Source: Alphaproteobacteria bacterium
GTDB taxonomy: Bacteria; Pseudomonadota; Alphaproteobacteria; Rickettsiales; VGDC01
NCBI GenBank assembly: GCA_022450665.1
Contig: JAKUPQ010000017.1
Span: 1 to 36,732 of the forward strand
Reading direction: 5' to 3'
DNA length: 36,732 nt
Shown here in pieces: positions 27,301-35,016 of this stretch. Each line of letters starts with the position of its first letter. Within the stretch, counting starts at the first letter, position 1. The translations under genes were made by a program, and so were the position numbers. A model generated the notes under the pieces. That model saw only the letters and a list, made by a program, of their open reading frames with translations. It was not told the DNA's origin and made no database searches.

Positions 27301-27705
27301 ATGGCGTGTGAATCTAAGGGGGCATTTGCCGCATGGCAAAAAACAACGCAGCAGCAACTAAAAGAATTGGCACAATTACGTCGAATTTTATCAACAGAGA
27401 GTCTGCGGCTAAAAAACATCTTAAATAAAAACTGTGCAGCGTCAGGTTTATTGGAAAAAGGGGCGCGGGAGCAGGCGGTGGCAGAGGTGATCAGGATTGC
27501 ACAGGCGTATTTGAAACTGATATCGCAGGAACAAAGCTTATATGGAGAAATATTAAAGCAATTGGAGCATGCAAACAGCAAAAAAGCTGACTCACAATTA
27601 TTAAGTGAGACAGAATGGCAAATGCTAGAAACTGCTATAGACAAGCGGAGAAAAGAGGAGCGCAGTCTAACAAATGCGGCGCAACAGGATGAAGGCGACA
27701 ACTAA
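27301..27705 (+). CDS. Uncharacterised 134-residue coiled-coil protein
   Basis: The product is largely alpha-helical with heptad-like Leu spacing (QQQLKELAQLRRILSTESLRL, and again around residues 70-90), with no signal peptide. AAGGG upstream supports the ATG. It is the plus-strand gene before the terminase large subunit, 309 bases away, which is the usual place of a terminase small subunit. A small-subunit role is only a positional guess because no helix-turn-helix is evident. A chaperone-like helical protein is an alternative. Confidence 0.65.
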   Translation: MACESKGAFAAWQKTTQQQLKELAQLRRILSTESLRLKNILNKNCAASGLLEKGAREQAVAEVIRIAQAYLKLISQEQSLYGEILKQLEHANSKKADSQLLSETEWQMLETAIDKRRKEERSLTNAAQQDEGDN

Positions 27706-27707
27706 AA

Positions 27708-27920
27708 TTAAAGTGCGCAGCTGCTTAAGCTTTGAGCATTAATTATTGTAAGAAGATAGGTAAGAATTACCAGATACGAGAAGGTAAGCGAGCGCTTAGT
27801 GCGGATGTCATCGCCATACAAGAAATTGCCAATGGCAAGGCCACCTTTTTTCATAAGCGCGGTAGCGTCTTTAATGGGGGCGGTCAGAGTTTGAGTACGG
27901 TTGGAATCTGCGTATGACAT
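27708..27920 (-). CDS. Possible 70-residue small protein with C-terminal hydrophobic segment
   Basis: The frame opens at 27956, but GGGAG about 10 bases before ATG 27920 makes that the better start (MSYADSNRTQTLTAPIKDA). The C-terminal third (SLTFSYLVILTYLLTIINA) is one likely membrane helix. It lies antisense between two plus-strand phage-type genes, with its stop 3 bases from the stop of the 27301 gene. No family is recognised; it may be a moron-type gene or spurious. Confidence 0.45.
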   Translation of the reverse strand: MSYADSNRTQTLTAPIKDATALMKKGGLAIGNFLYGDDIRTKRSLTFSYLVILTYLLTIINAQSLSSCAL

Positions 27921-28014
27921 CGATTTATTCTCCCATAATAACTTTTCTTTAGTCAAGTATAGCAGAATGAAAAGCGTTTGTGTGCAAATTTTTTATTGAG
28001 GGGCGTAATAACGC

Positions 28015-29436
28015 ATGAATGAGGAAGATCAGCTAAAAGATATTGCTGTGCGGTTGCGAAACAGCAATTTGAGAAAAAACTATGGACAGTTTTTGGAGGC
28101 GTGTTTTGCAACACTTAATCCGGCAACAGTGTATTGCCCGAACTGGCATATTGAATTGATTGGTGAATATTTGGAGGCGTGCAGGCAAGGAGAAATTACC
28201 CGGCTGATTATTAACATGCCGCCACGGGCTTTAAAATCGATTTGTGTGAGCGTTGCGTGGCCAGCGTTTTTGTTAGGTCAGAACCCTAGTGAGCGCATAA
28301 TGACGGCAAGTTATTCTTCTGGGTTGAGTGTTAAACATGCATTGGATTGCCGGCGCGTGATGCAATCTCAGTGGTATGGTGATGTGTTTCCAGACACAAT
28401 GCTGGCGCGGGATCAGAATGAAAAGCATAAATTTGCAACTACCGCTTTTGGCCATCGTATCGCAACTTCGGTGGGGGGGACGGCCACGGGTGAGGGGGGT
28501 AACTTTTTGATTATGGACGATCCGCAAAATCCATTGCAGGTAATGAGTGATGTGCAACGTACGCAAGCAAGCCAATGGTTTGATCATACTTTTGCAACGC
28601 GGTTGGATGATAAACGTAAAGGTGTGATTATTGTCGTTATGCAACGCTTGCATGAAGCAGATTTGAGCGGACATTTATTGAAAAAAGGTGGGTGGGAGCA
28701 TTTGGTGTTGCCAGCGGTGGCTGAGCGCACGAGAATTTATGACTTTGGGCAGGTGCATAAAACGCAAAAGCGTGGTGAGTTGCTACATGTTGCGCGTGAA
28801 GACAAGCGTCAGATAGAGATGATTCGAAGAGAACTGGGAAGCTTTGCATTTGCAGCGCAATACCAACAAAACCCGCTGCCACTTGATACGGGGATGGTAA
28901 AACGTCATTGGTTTTTGCGTTATGATGCTCCGCCTGAAACGTGGGATCGTGTGGTGCAGAGCTGGGATACCGCAATAAAAACCGGTGTAGCTAATGATTG
29001 CAGTGTGTGCATTACGTTTGCTGAAAAAGAAGGCAGGCACTATGTGCTGGATGTGGGGGTGATGCGTGAAGAATACCCACAGCTCAAGCGTATGGTATTA
29101 AGATATGCCAAACAATGGAATGCGGATGCCGTGTTGATTGAAGACAAAGCCAGCGGTCAAAGCCTGCTACAGGATTTAAGGAAAGATAAAGCGGCGCCGC
29201 CATTGATTGCAACACTACCCAAGCAAGATAAAGTAACGCGTTTTGCGGCGGTGTCGGCTATGATTGAAGCCGGGCAAGTGGTATTGCCACAAAATGCGGT
29301 GTGGCTGGCAGAACTGGAACATGAGCTGTTGGCGTTTCCCCAAGGCAGGCATGACGACCAAGTGGATGCGCTTTCGCAATATCTGGCATGGATTCGGGAG
29401 GCGAAAAAGTCTCAGCACCGTATACGTGGATTATGA
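28015..29436 (+). CDS. terL: Phage terminase large subunit
   Basis: ATP-driven packaging motor and nuclease that fills phage or gene-transfer-agent heads with DNA. The ATPase part has the degenerate Walker A NMPPRALKS (residues 67-75) and Walker B FLIMDD (164-169). The RNase H-like nuclease part has SWDTA (D318), LIEDKASG (E376) and GRHDDQVDALS (D447, D448, D451). All catalytic acids appear intact over 473 residues, so it is unlikely to be a decayed remnant. GAGGGG precedes the ATG. Its stop is 14 bases from the stop of a convergent prepilin gene, an unusual neighbour. Confidence 0.93.
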   Translation: MNEEDQLKDIAVRLRNSNLRKNYGQFLEACFATLNPATVYCPNWHIELIGEYLEACRQGEITRLIINMPPRALKSICVSVAWPAFLLGQNPSERIMTASYSSGLSVKHALDCRRVMQSQWYGDVFPDTMLARDQNEKHKFATTAFGHRIATSVGGTATGEGGNFLIMDDPQNPLQVMSDVQRTQASQWFDHTFATRLDDKRKGVIIVVMQRLHEADLSGHLLKKGGWEHLVLPAVAERTRIYDFGQVHKTQKRGELLHVAREDKRQIEMIRRELGSFAFAAQYQQNPLPLDTGMVKRHWFLRYDAPPETWDRVVQSWDTAIKTGVANDCSVCITFAEKEGRHYVLDVGVMREEYPQLKRMVLRYAKQWNADAVLIEDKASGQSLLQDLRKDKAAPPLIATLPKQDKVTRFAAVSAMIEAGQVVLPQNAVWLAELEHELLAFPQGRHDDQVDALSQYLAWIREAKKSQHRIRGL

Positions 29437-29450
29437 ATAATAAATAGGTG

Positions 29451-30146
29451 CTAGGGTAGCCATTTGAGTATGGCGCATTCTTTGTTGTCGTTGGTTAAAT
29501 AAGTCATTGGCGTTACACTGGTGTCCATGCATTTGCTGGCATCGCCTAATGCTGGCAAGCCGTATATATCGCCTTTACTGGCAAAGCCATCGTCTATTTT
29601 TCTATCTAATTCGAATGCTTCGCCCGGAGTGAGAAAGCCATCGTTCATAATGGCAGAAGGGACGGGCGTGGCAGCAATTAGCTGTGTGCCAGTGCGGTTT
29701 GCTTGTGTGCCATATGACACGCGCAAACCTACACCACTAATACTGGATTCAGGAACGTTAACCCCTATTTCATGCCCACTGCCATATGATCCTGTGTAGG
29801 TACCTAAAACGAGTTTTGCTTTGCTTAAATGCTCCCACACGCTTTCTTGCTCTTCGTTGCTGACATTACGGATTTGCATGTCACCATTGCCGTTAGATAC
29901 GGAGCTGCTCCACAGGTCTACGGCTTCATTGAAGTCACCAGGAGGCTTGCCATATTTTGATTTAAACAGTTGCATATTGGTTTGTGTGGTGTGCAGATCT
30001 TCGGCAAATTCCTTAAGCTCGGTGCTTCTTATCATATCGGAGCCAACCAATATGCCACCTACAAGCAATCCAGTTATAACTAAAACAATAGAAAGCTCTA
30101 CGAGGGAGAAGCCTTGGCGAAATTTAGAATGTGATGAGCATGGCAT
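29451..30146 (-). CDS. Prepilin/pseudopilin-like protein C
   Basis: Shortest of the six paralogues (231 residues). The leader MPCSSHSKFRQG is followed by FSLVELSIVLVITGLLVGGIL with Glu at +5. The body contains PPGDFNEAVDLW, a degenerate SNGNGDMQI loop, VWEHLSKAKLVLGTYTG, NVPESSISGVG, LDRKIDDGFASKG and two C-terminal cysteines 17 residues apart. It is the last gene of a four-gene minus-strand block and converges with terL. The ribosome binding site is weak, so it may depend on coupling to the upstream prepilin (24-base gap). Confidence 0.86.
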   Translation of the reverse strand: MPCSSHSKFRQGFSLVELSIVLVITGLLVGGILVGSDMIRSTELKEFAEDLHTTQTNMQLFKSKYGKPPGDFNEAVDLWSSSVSNGNGDMQIRNVSNEEQESVWEHLSKAKLVLGTYTGSYGSGHEIGVNVPESSISGVGLRVSYGTQANRTGTQLIAATPVPSAIMNDGFLTPGEAFELDRKIDDGFASKGDIYGLPALGDASKCMDTSVTPMTYLTNDNKECAILKWLP

Positions 30147-30170
30147 AAAAGGTTATCCGTGAAGTGATAA

Positions 30171-30983
30171 TCAAAAGTTATTGCGGAAAATTAAAGGACA
30201 GACATCGCTTGTTGTATTTGTCCTTATATAATTTGCGTCAAAATCTGTAACGGAACTTCCATCATGGCAATTACTTGCAGCCCATTTACTAACGATATTG
30301 CCGCGTGCGGGTAGTCCATCGTCATATTTTTTATCTAATCCCCATGCTTCATCGGCAGTAAGGAAGGCGGTGTTTGGAGTAGAGGTTGCTGAAGCTTTGC
30401 CAACAAATAATGCGTGCCCATAGCTTCCATCAAAATATTGAGCACTACTTTCAACCGCTCCTATATAAAACATCCCCCATCCTACCCCGCTGATTTGGCT
30501 TGAGGGGGCATTGGAGCCTGGCACGCCATGCCACGCGCCACCAGGACCTTGAACTCCGGTGTATGTTCCTTCGATAAGACTTGCATTGGCTAAATGTTGC
30601 CACGCACGATGGCGCTCGTGGGTTACGGTGCCATCGGTAAGGTTAGATATAGTGGTGGCACCGTCGCCATTGCAGGTTGTTGGGGTGGTGCTGGGCGTAG
30701 TTAACGCAGCACACGCAGTATAGTCACTATTTTCGGGGCCCCAAATTTCCGTGGCATTAGCTATATCGCCGGGCAATGCATTATAGCGGTCTTGGAAAGT
30801 AAGAACTGCACGTACCAAATCTTCTTTTTGTTTGGCGATGGATTGAACCTCCGCATTATGGATTAAATTACGACCCAGTAGAACGCCGCCTATCAGCAAG
30901 CCGACAACCACTAGCACGATGGATAGTTCAAGCAGGGTAAATCCGCTGGAATAGCTGCTGTGGTTACGTGAATATGGACGCAT
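30171..30983 (-). CDS. Prepilin/pseudopilin-like protein D
   Basis: A 270-residue paralogue. The leader MRPYSRNHSSYSSG precedes FTLLELSIVLVVVGLLIGGVL with Glu at +5. It shows ALPGDIANATEIWG, CNGDGATTI, AWQHLANASLIEGTYTG, SNAPSSQISGVGWG, LDKKYDDGLPARG and a C-terminal cysteine pair 22 residues apart. AGGA precedes the ATG and the gap to the upstream paralogue is 15 bases, consistent with one transcript. Its exact place (major or minor pilin) cannot be told. Confidence 0.87.
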   Translation of the reverse strand: MRPYSRNHSSYSSGFTLLELSIVLVVVGLLIGGVLLGRNLIHNAEVQSIAKQKEDLVRAVLTFQDRYNALPGDIANATEIWGPENSDYTACAALTTPSTTPTTCNGDGATTISNLTDGTVTHERHRAWQHLANASLIEGTYTGVQGPGGAWHGVPGSNAPSSQISGVGWGMFYIGAVESSAQYFDGSYGHALFVGKASATSTPNTAFLTADEAWGLDKKYDDGLPARGNIVSKWAASNCHDGSSVTDFDANYIRTNTTSDVCPLIFRNNF

Positions 30984-30998
30984 AATAATTCCTGTATT

Positions 30999-31892
30999 TT
31001 AAAATTGATCGACCAATACGATACCGCAGGTTTTGATGTCGTTTTGAACATTATAAGCAGTATCTTCAGAGCAATCGACAGAGCATGACAAGCCAATCAC
31101 CTGCATTTTCCCATTGGTGGGCAAGCCATCATCAATTTTTGCATCAAGCGTTTTGGTTTCTTGTGGGGTGAGTAGACCTTCGACGCCGTCACTCATACCA
31201 ATATTAAAATCTTCGGTGGCAGTATAGCCAGCGAATACCAACACATTGCCGCGCAGATTTTTACCTGTGCTGTCGTTGCATGAGTTGTATAGCCCCCATG
31301 TAGTGCCAATATTCCAGCCAGAAGCGCTGCTATAATCGGATTTTGGAGCATTGATGCCGAATATAGCGGTGGATCCGGCAGGGCGTAGCGGGGCAGATTC
31401 GTAGGCGGTTACAGCTGCGGAGCTATGTGCAACGCCAGTGTAGAAACCATTTATTAATTCGGCATTATTTAAATGCTGCCATGCACGGAACATTTCGTAT
31501 AGCTGGCCGGTAGTCGTGGTGTATGTGCCAGCGCCAATGCCACCAACAGAGCCATCGCCGTTGCCGTTGCATGTTGCGGTGCTGCTTTGAGTGGCGGCTA
31601 TGGTAATGCAGGTGGAAAGAGTAGCATTAAGCTGTCCCCAAATATTTTCAGCATTCGGAAAATCTCCAGCATTATATTTATAGCGATCTTTGAAAGTGCG
31701 AAGCGCCTGAGAAAGAGTTTCGCTTTCATTGGCAACAGCGCGGATTTTTGCGGAGCGAATCATATCCGCACCCACAAGCGCACCACCAATAGCAATGGCA
31801 ATAATTACCAATACAATGGCCATTTCTGCCAGTGTAAAACCCTGCGTGGTGGAGGGGGCGTTATAGGGGGGGGTAGAGGTTTTGCTTACCAT
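30999..31892 (-). CDS. Prepilin/pseudopilin-like protein E
   Basis: A 297-residue paralogue with leader MVSKTSTPPYNAPSTTQG and helix FTLAEMAIVLVIIAIAIGGAL (Glu at +5). The body has YNAGDFPNAENIWG, CNGNGDGSVGG, RAWQHLNNAELINGFYTG, LDAKIDDGLPTNG and three cysteines near the C-terminus. GAGGA precedes the ATG. A run of eight C residues on the coding strand (31866-31873) lies within codons 7-9. A slip there would shift the frame before the cleavage site, so expression could be phase-variable. Confidence 0.87.
   Translation of the reverse strand: MVSKTSTPPYNAPSTTQGFTLAEMAIVLVIIAIAIGGALVGADMIRSAKIRAVANESETLSQALRTFKDRYKYNAGDFPNAENIWGQLNATLSTCITIAATQSSTATCNGNGDGSVGGIGAGTYTTTTGQLYEMFRAWQHLNNAELINGFYTGVAHSSAAVTAYESAPLRPAGSTAIFGINAPKSDYSSASGWNIGTTWGLYNSCNDSTGKNLRGNVLVFAGYTATEDFNIGMSDGVEGLLTPQETKTLDAKIDDGLPTNGKMQVIGLSCSVDCSEDTAYNVQNDIKTCGIVLVDQF
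31866..31873 (-). repeat. Poly-C tract of 8 in the 5' end of prepilin E
   Basis: Eight consecutive G on the plus strand, C on the coding strand, inside ACC CCC CCC. Homopolymers of this type near the start of surface-structure genes are classical slippage sites, but eight is at the short end. Confidence 0.5.
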
Positions 31893-31899
31893 ATCATCC

Positions 31900-32784
31900 T
31901 CAAAAATCCGCTTTGATATAAATCTGACACACGCGATCTTTGCCGTTGGTATTGTATATTGCGTCTACATCGTTTTCGTCGGTTGCAGCACCTAAAGTGG
32001 TGAGGCTACAGCCAGCAAAAGGGTTGCCTACGCCTGTAGCATGGGGCACGACTATAGCGCCTGTAGCTGGATTTCCATCATCAAGCTTATTATCTAATTC
32101 CCATATTTCGGCTGGGGTAAAAAGCGGCGTGAAATTATTTAATGTATTCGATCCGCCCCATATGGAAAACAGATGGGTATCGTAATTGCCTTCGAATAAA
32201 TAAAACGGATCGCGCTGGGCATCTGTGCTATCGCGGAAAAAGACACGCCAGCAGCCATCGCGAAATGCGGATTTTGGACAATTGATGCCTGTTTGATGTC
32301 CTTCACCAGCGCTGGCAGTGGAGCCAACTCCGGTGTAATTGCCATCAATCATATTGGCGTTAGAAAGCTGTTGCCATGCGCGATATTCTTCGTAGCCAAC
32401 GGCGATTGCGCCATCGCCATCGCCGTTACATGTGCGTGTACCTTGGCTGGGACTGCTGCTGGTGAGTGCGGCACATGCTGCATCGCTTACGGCAGGAGAA
32501 CTGGCATTGGGCGCCATTCCCCAAATTGCGGTGGCGTCTGTAGTGTCGCCAGGCAAGTCATCATATTTTGTATTAAATGTGGATATGGCCATCTGAAACT
32601 GCTGGAATTCAGAAAAAACCTTGCGAAATTCAGTGCTGCGTAACATGGCGACGCCGCTCACAATCCCACCGGTGAGTAGTGCGAGGATGACCAAAACAAT
32701 AGATAGCTCAACCAATGTTACGCCCGATTGCTTGTAGCGCTTGCAATGGCTTGGCGAAGTTGATGGTGAAGAATGCGTTGTCAT
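31900..32784 (-). CDS. Prepilin/pseudopilin-like protein F
   Basis: First gene of the four-gene block, 294 residues. The leader is longer (about 21 residues ending YKQSG), followed by VTLVELSIVLVILALLTGGIV with Glu at +5. The body shows DLPGDTTDATAIWG, CNGDGDGAI, YRAWQQLSNANMIDGNYTG, LDNKLDDGNPATG and C-terminal cysteines 26 residues apart. AGGG precedes the ATG. The next gene follows after 7 bases. A 24-bp imperfect palindrome sits 72 bases upstream of the start. Confidence 0.87.
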   Translation of the reverse strand: MTTHSSPSTSPSHCKRYKQSGVTLVELSIVLVILALLTGGIVSGVAMLRSTEFRKVFSEFQQFQMAISTFNTKYDDLPGDTTDATAIWGMAPNASSPAVSDAACAALTSSSPSQGTRTCNGDGDGAIAVGYEEYRAWQQLSNANMIDGNYTGVGSTASAGEGHQTGINCPKSAFRDGCWRVFFRDSTDAQRDPFYLFEGNYDTHLFSIWGGSNTLNNFTPLFTPAEIWELDNKLDDGNPATGAIVVPHATGVGNPFAGCSLTTLGAATDENDVDAIYNTNGKDRVCQIYIKADF

Positions 32785-32855
32785 ATACCCTGCACAGTTT
32801 TGTGAATGTTACTGTTTGGATTGTAGGGGGTAAAGCTTAAAAATTTGTTAAATCT

Positions 32856-32879
32856 CAAACACAAATGATATTGTGCTTG
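32856..32879. promoter_or_regulatory. 24-bp imperfect palindrome, candidate operator
   Basis: CAAACACAA and TTGTGCTTG flank ATGATA; the arms match at 8 of 9 positions. It lies upstream of the four-gene prepilin block, where its promoter should be. Size and symmetry fit a dimeric regulator site. No regulator gene is present in the window, so this remains inference. Confidence 0.4.
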
Positions 32880-32919
32880 TTTTTAATGAATGTTGATGAA
32901 GTGTAGGCGTTATATATCG

Positions 32920-32939
32920 CGTTTCGCTAAGCGTAAACG
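32920..32939. other. Hairpin downstream of the 297-residue gene
   Basis: CGTTT-CGC-TAA-GCG-T-AAACG forms an 8-bp stem with one bulged base. It lies 32 bases beyond the stop of the minus-strand gene at 32972, where a terminator is expected. No T-run follows on the minus strand, so it may be a processing or 3'-end structure instead. Confidence 0.3.
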
Positions 32940-32971
32940 TTGATTATATAGGTATTGTTTAGGGGTGGGGT

Positions 32972-33865
32972 TTAGCCCGCAAAATCCGGAAGGCCGATAT
33001 TGCCGGGGCTGGGTAAGGAAACCAATAGCTGCACTGCCGTTCTGCCGTCCAGTTCTTGTGGGCGAGGGGGAGTGTAGCTGCCACGGGTGTCACTGGTGGT
33101 AGCGGTGGGATAACGGGTTTCGCCGGGCAAGATGATGCCGCCCGAAACGGAAATGCCGTTCATCATTTCGCGCATGACAAAACCGGAAGCGGGGAGAAAA
33201 ACGGGTAGTCCCAATTTACTGCCGGAGCCAATGCTGATTTCACCCGTGCAAGAGCCTTTGACACTGATTTTGGTGATGCGGGAAAAGGATTTATTGCCAT
33301 CGATACGGCCAGACTCTGCGGTGGGGCCTTGGATGTCTTCAATCATCGGGCGATCATATAAATCCACACCTTCGATGCGGAAAATGCAACTGCTATTATC
33401 TTGTGTTGAGTGGATGACAATATTGCGCGCCGTATATGGTTGTTCACCAGAGATTTTGATTTCACCGGGGGAATTCACCTGTGTTGAACGTACATAAAGA
33501 TTGGCGTTTTCTACGCGTGGCCCGCCCAAATTGACGAGATACATTGACGATTGCACCATATTGGTGATGGTAGTACCGCGATTTTGATCGAAGTAAAAAT
33601 CGCCGCCTGGTTCTTCTAGTTGAAGATTTAACAACGATCCTTTACGTAAATCTTTGGCACCATGCCAATGTAACGCAAGGTGGTCTTTACGCATGGTGAC
33701 GATAAAATCTTTGGGGCAAAGATAAAATTGCCCGTCGATACCCATGTTATGGTTAATAGCAGAGAAGAAGCTGCCTTCGTTTTTTCCGCGTGGATAGGGG
33801 ATATTGATGGTGTCGCCGCGTGGAACATCACGATCTAACATCATATTAACCGGTACATAAGGCAT
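32972..33865 (-). CDS. Uncharacterised 297-residue protein, possibly virion-related
   Basis: No family is assigned with certainty. It has no signal peptide or membrane helix and looks beta-rich. About residues 140-230 hold ARNIVIHSTQDNSSCIFRIEGVDLYDRPMIE, then a DIQGPT segment and ISVKGSCTGEISIGSGSKLGLP. This resembles the xxGxDxxGxxxxExIxGP pattern found in many phage head or tail structural proteins. That, plus terL and portal genes nearby, suggests a virion role, but the gene is on the opposite strand to both. AAGG precedes the ATG. Confidence 0.55.
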   Translation of the reverse strand: MPYVPVNMMLDRDVPRGDTINIPYPRGKNEGSFFSAINHNMGIDGQFYLCPKDFIVTMRKDHLALHWHGAKDLRKGSLLNLQLEEPGGDFYFDQNRGTTITNMVQSSMYLVNLGGPRVENANLYVRSTQVNSPGEIKISGEQPYTARNIVIHSTQDNSSCIFRIEGVDLYDRPMIEDIQGPTAESGRIDGNKSFSRITKISVKGSCTGEISIGSGSKLGLPVFLPASGFVMREMMNGISVSGGIILPGETRYPTATTSDTRGSYTPPRPQELDGRTAVQLLVSLPSPGNIGLPDFAG

Positions 33866-34032
33866 ATTTTAAACCTTGTAAGCATGAGAGAATTACTAAG
33901 CGGAGCGTAATGATATTTGGTTTATATGACAATAAGAAACCTTGTATTTGAAGAAAAAAATATACAATCGTGTTAAAACTGTCATAATATTTGGGTGGTT
34001 TTTTAGTGACCAATTTTTTTCAGGAATTTGCA

Positions 34033-34941
34033 ATGCGTAGGAAAAAATATTCCAGCCTGTGCTTATTAATGAGTTCTGTAACCATTGTTGTTGGTGCAGA
34101 TGCTGTGAATGCTGCTGTGCAAGTAGCGGAAAAGCCAATAATACTAGCGATGGGTGAAAAACAAGTGGCTCCACAGCCTCCTGAAAAAGCATCCGTGCCT
34201 GTTACCACAGAGGCTCAACCAAATCCTGATGTAAAAGACTCCGACTCTGAAAGTGCAGCAGAAGAAGCGCCTAAATATGACATTCATTACGACATGGACA
34301 TTGATGTTACGCCGGAAATGATGGAAAAATATTTAAAAGCCCAAAAAACCCACGATGAAGAAGATGATCATATGCTGGGTGACCATTTGCATGGAGAAGA
34401 ATTGCGCAATGCGGTGCCGCCTACTGAAATGTTGAAAATACGCGCAGCGGCAGAAAGTGGTGACGCTTATGCCCAAGGTGAATTAGGTGAGTTTTACCAT
34501 ATGGGAATGGGGGTTGAGCGCGATTTGCGTAAAGCATTTTTCTGGTTTCGTGAGGGTGCTGAAAATGGCGACACGAATTCGATGCGATATTTAGGCAAGT
34601 ATTACATGGGAGAATTTCCTGAGCTTAAAATCGATAAAAATCTGGATGAAGCGCAAAAGTGGCTTGTGAAGTTGGTGCGTATCGAAGATCCGATGGGTAT
34701 GGCAATGTATGGTAGATTGTTGTATCAACGTGCTCGCGAAGGTGAGAAGCATTATGAACCCGAAGCGGCATATTGGTATGATAGAGGCATGGGTGGAAAC
34801 TGGGATCCGGATTATGAGCCGCCAAGTCTTAAAGTTGATGCATCTGCTGTAGGCGATGAAGTTATGAAGACAGGTGAAGTTGACGATGATGTGACAGAGA
34901 CCGAGAATGAGCCGCTAGAACAAGCGCCGAAAAATAAATAA
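34033..34941 (+). CDS. Secreted Sel1-repeat protein 1
   Basis: Predicted exported protein: ATG 34033, with AGGA at 34022-34025, gives a signal peptide MRRKKYSSLCLLMSSVTIVVGADAVNA (the TTG at 33991 would place 14 residues before it). Residues about 45-130 are acidic and low-complexity. Sel1/TPR-like repeats occupy about 136-250, the clearest being GDAYAQGELGEFYHMGMGVERDLRKAFFWF in part. Sel1 repeats act as protein-binding scaffolds. The 302-residue product is paralogous to the next gene, sharing an HLHxEE element before the repeats. Confidence 0.8.
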   Translation: MRRKKYSSLCLLMSSVTIVVGADAVNAAVQVAEKPIILAMGEKQVAPQPPEKASVPVTTEAQPNPDVKDSDSESAAEEAPKYDIHYDMDIDVTPEMMEKYLKAQKTHDEEDDHMLGDHLHGEELRNAVPPTEMLKIRAAAESGDAYAQGELGEFYHMGMGVERDLRKAFFWFREGAENGDTNSMRYLGKYYMGEFPELKIDKNLDEAQKWLVKLVRIEDPMGMAMYGRLLYQRAREGEKHYEPEAAYWYDRGMGGNWDPDYEPPSLKVDASAVGDEVMKTGEVDDDVTETENEPLEQAPKNK

Positions 34942-35016
34942 TACAAGAGTGGTAATGGAAATTAAACACGGTGCTGTATATATTAGATAATGTAACGTGA
35001 TAAGGTGGAGGATACC

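Noticed and set aside
28472-28499. G-runs of 7 and 6 within terL.
   Set aside because: They encode conserved Gly residues (GG) of the ATPase region; there is no reason to expect phase variation of a packaging gene.
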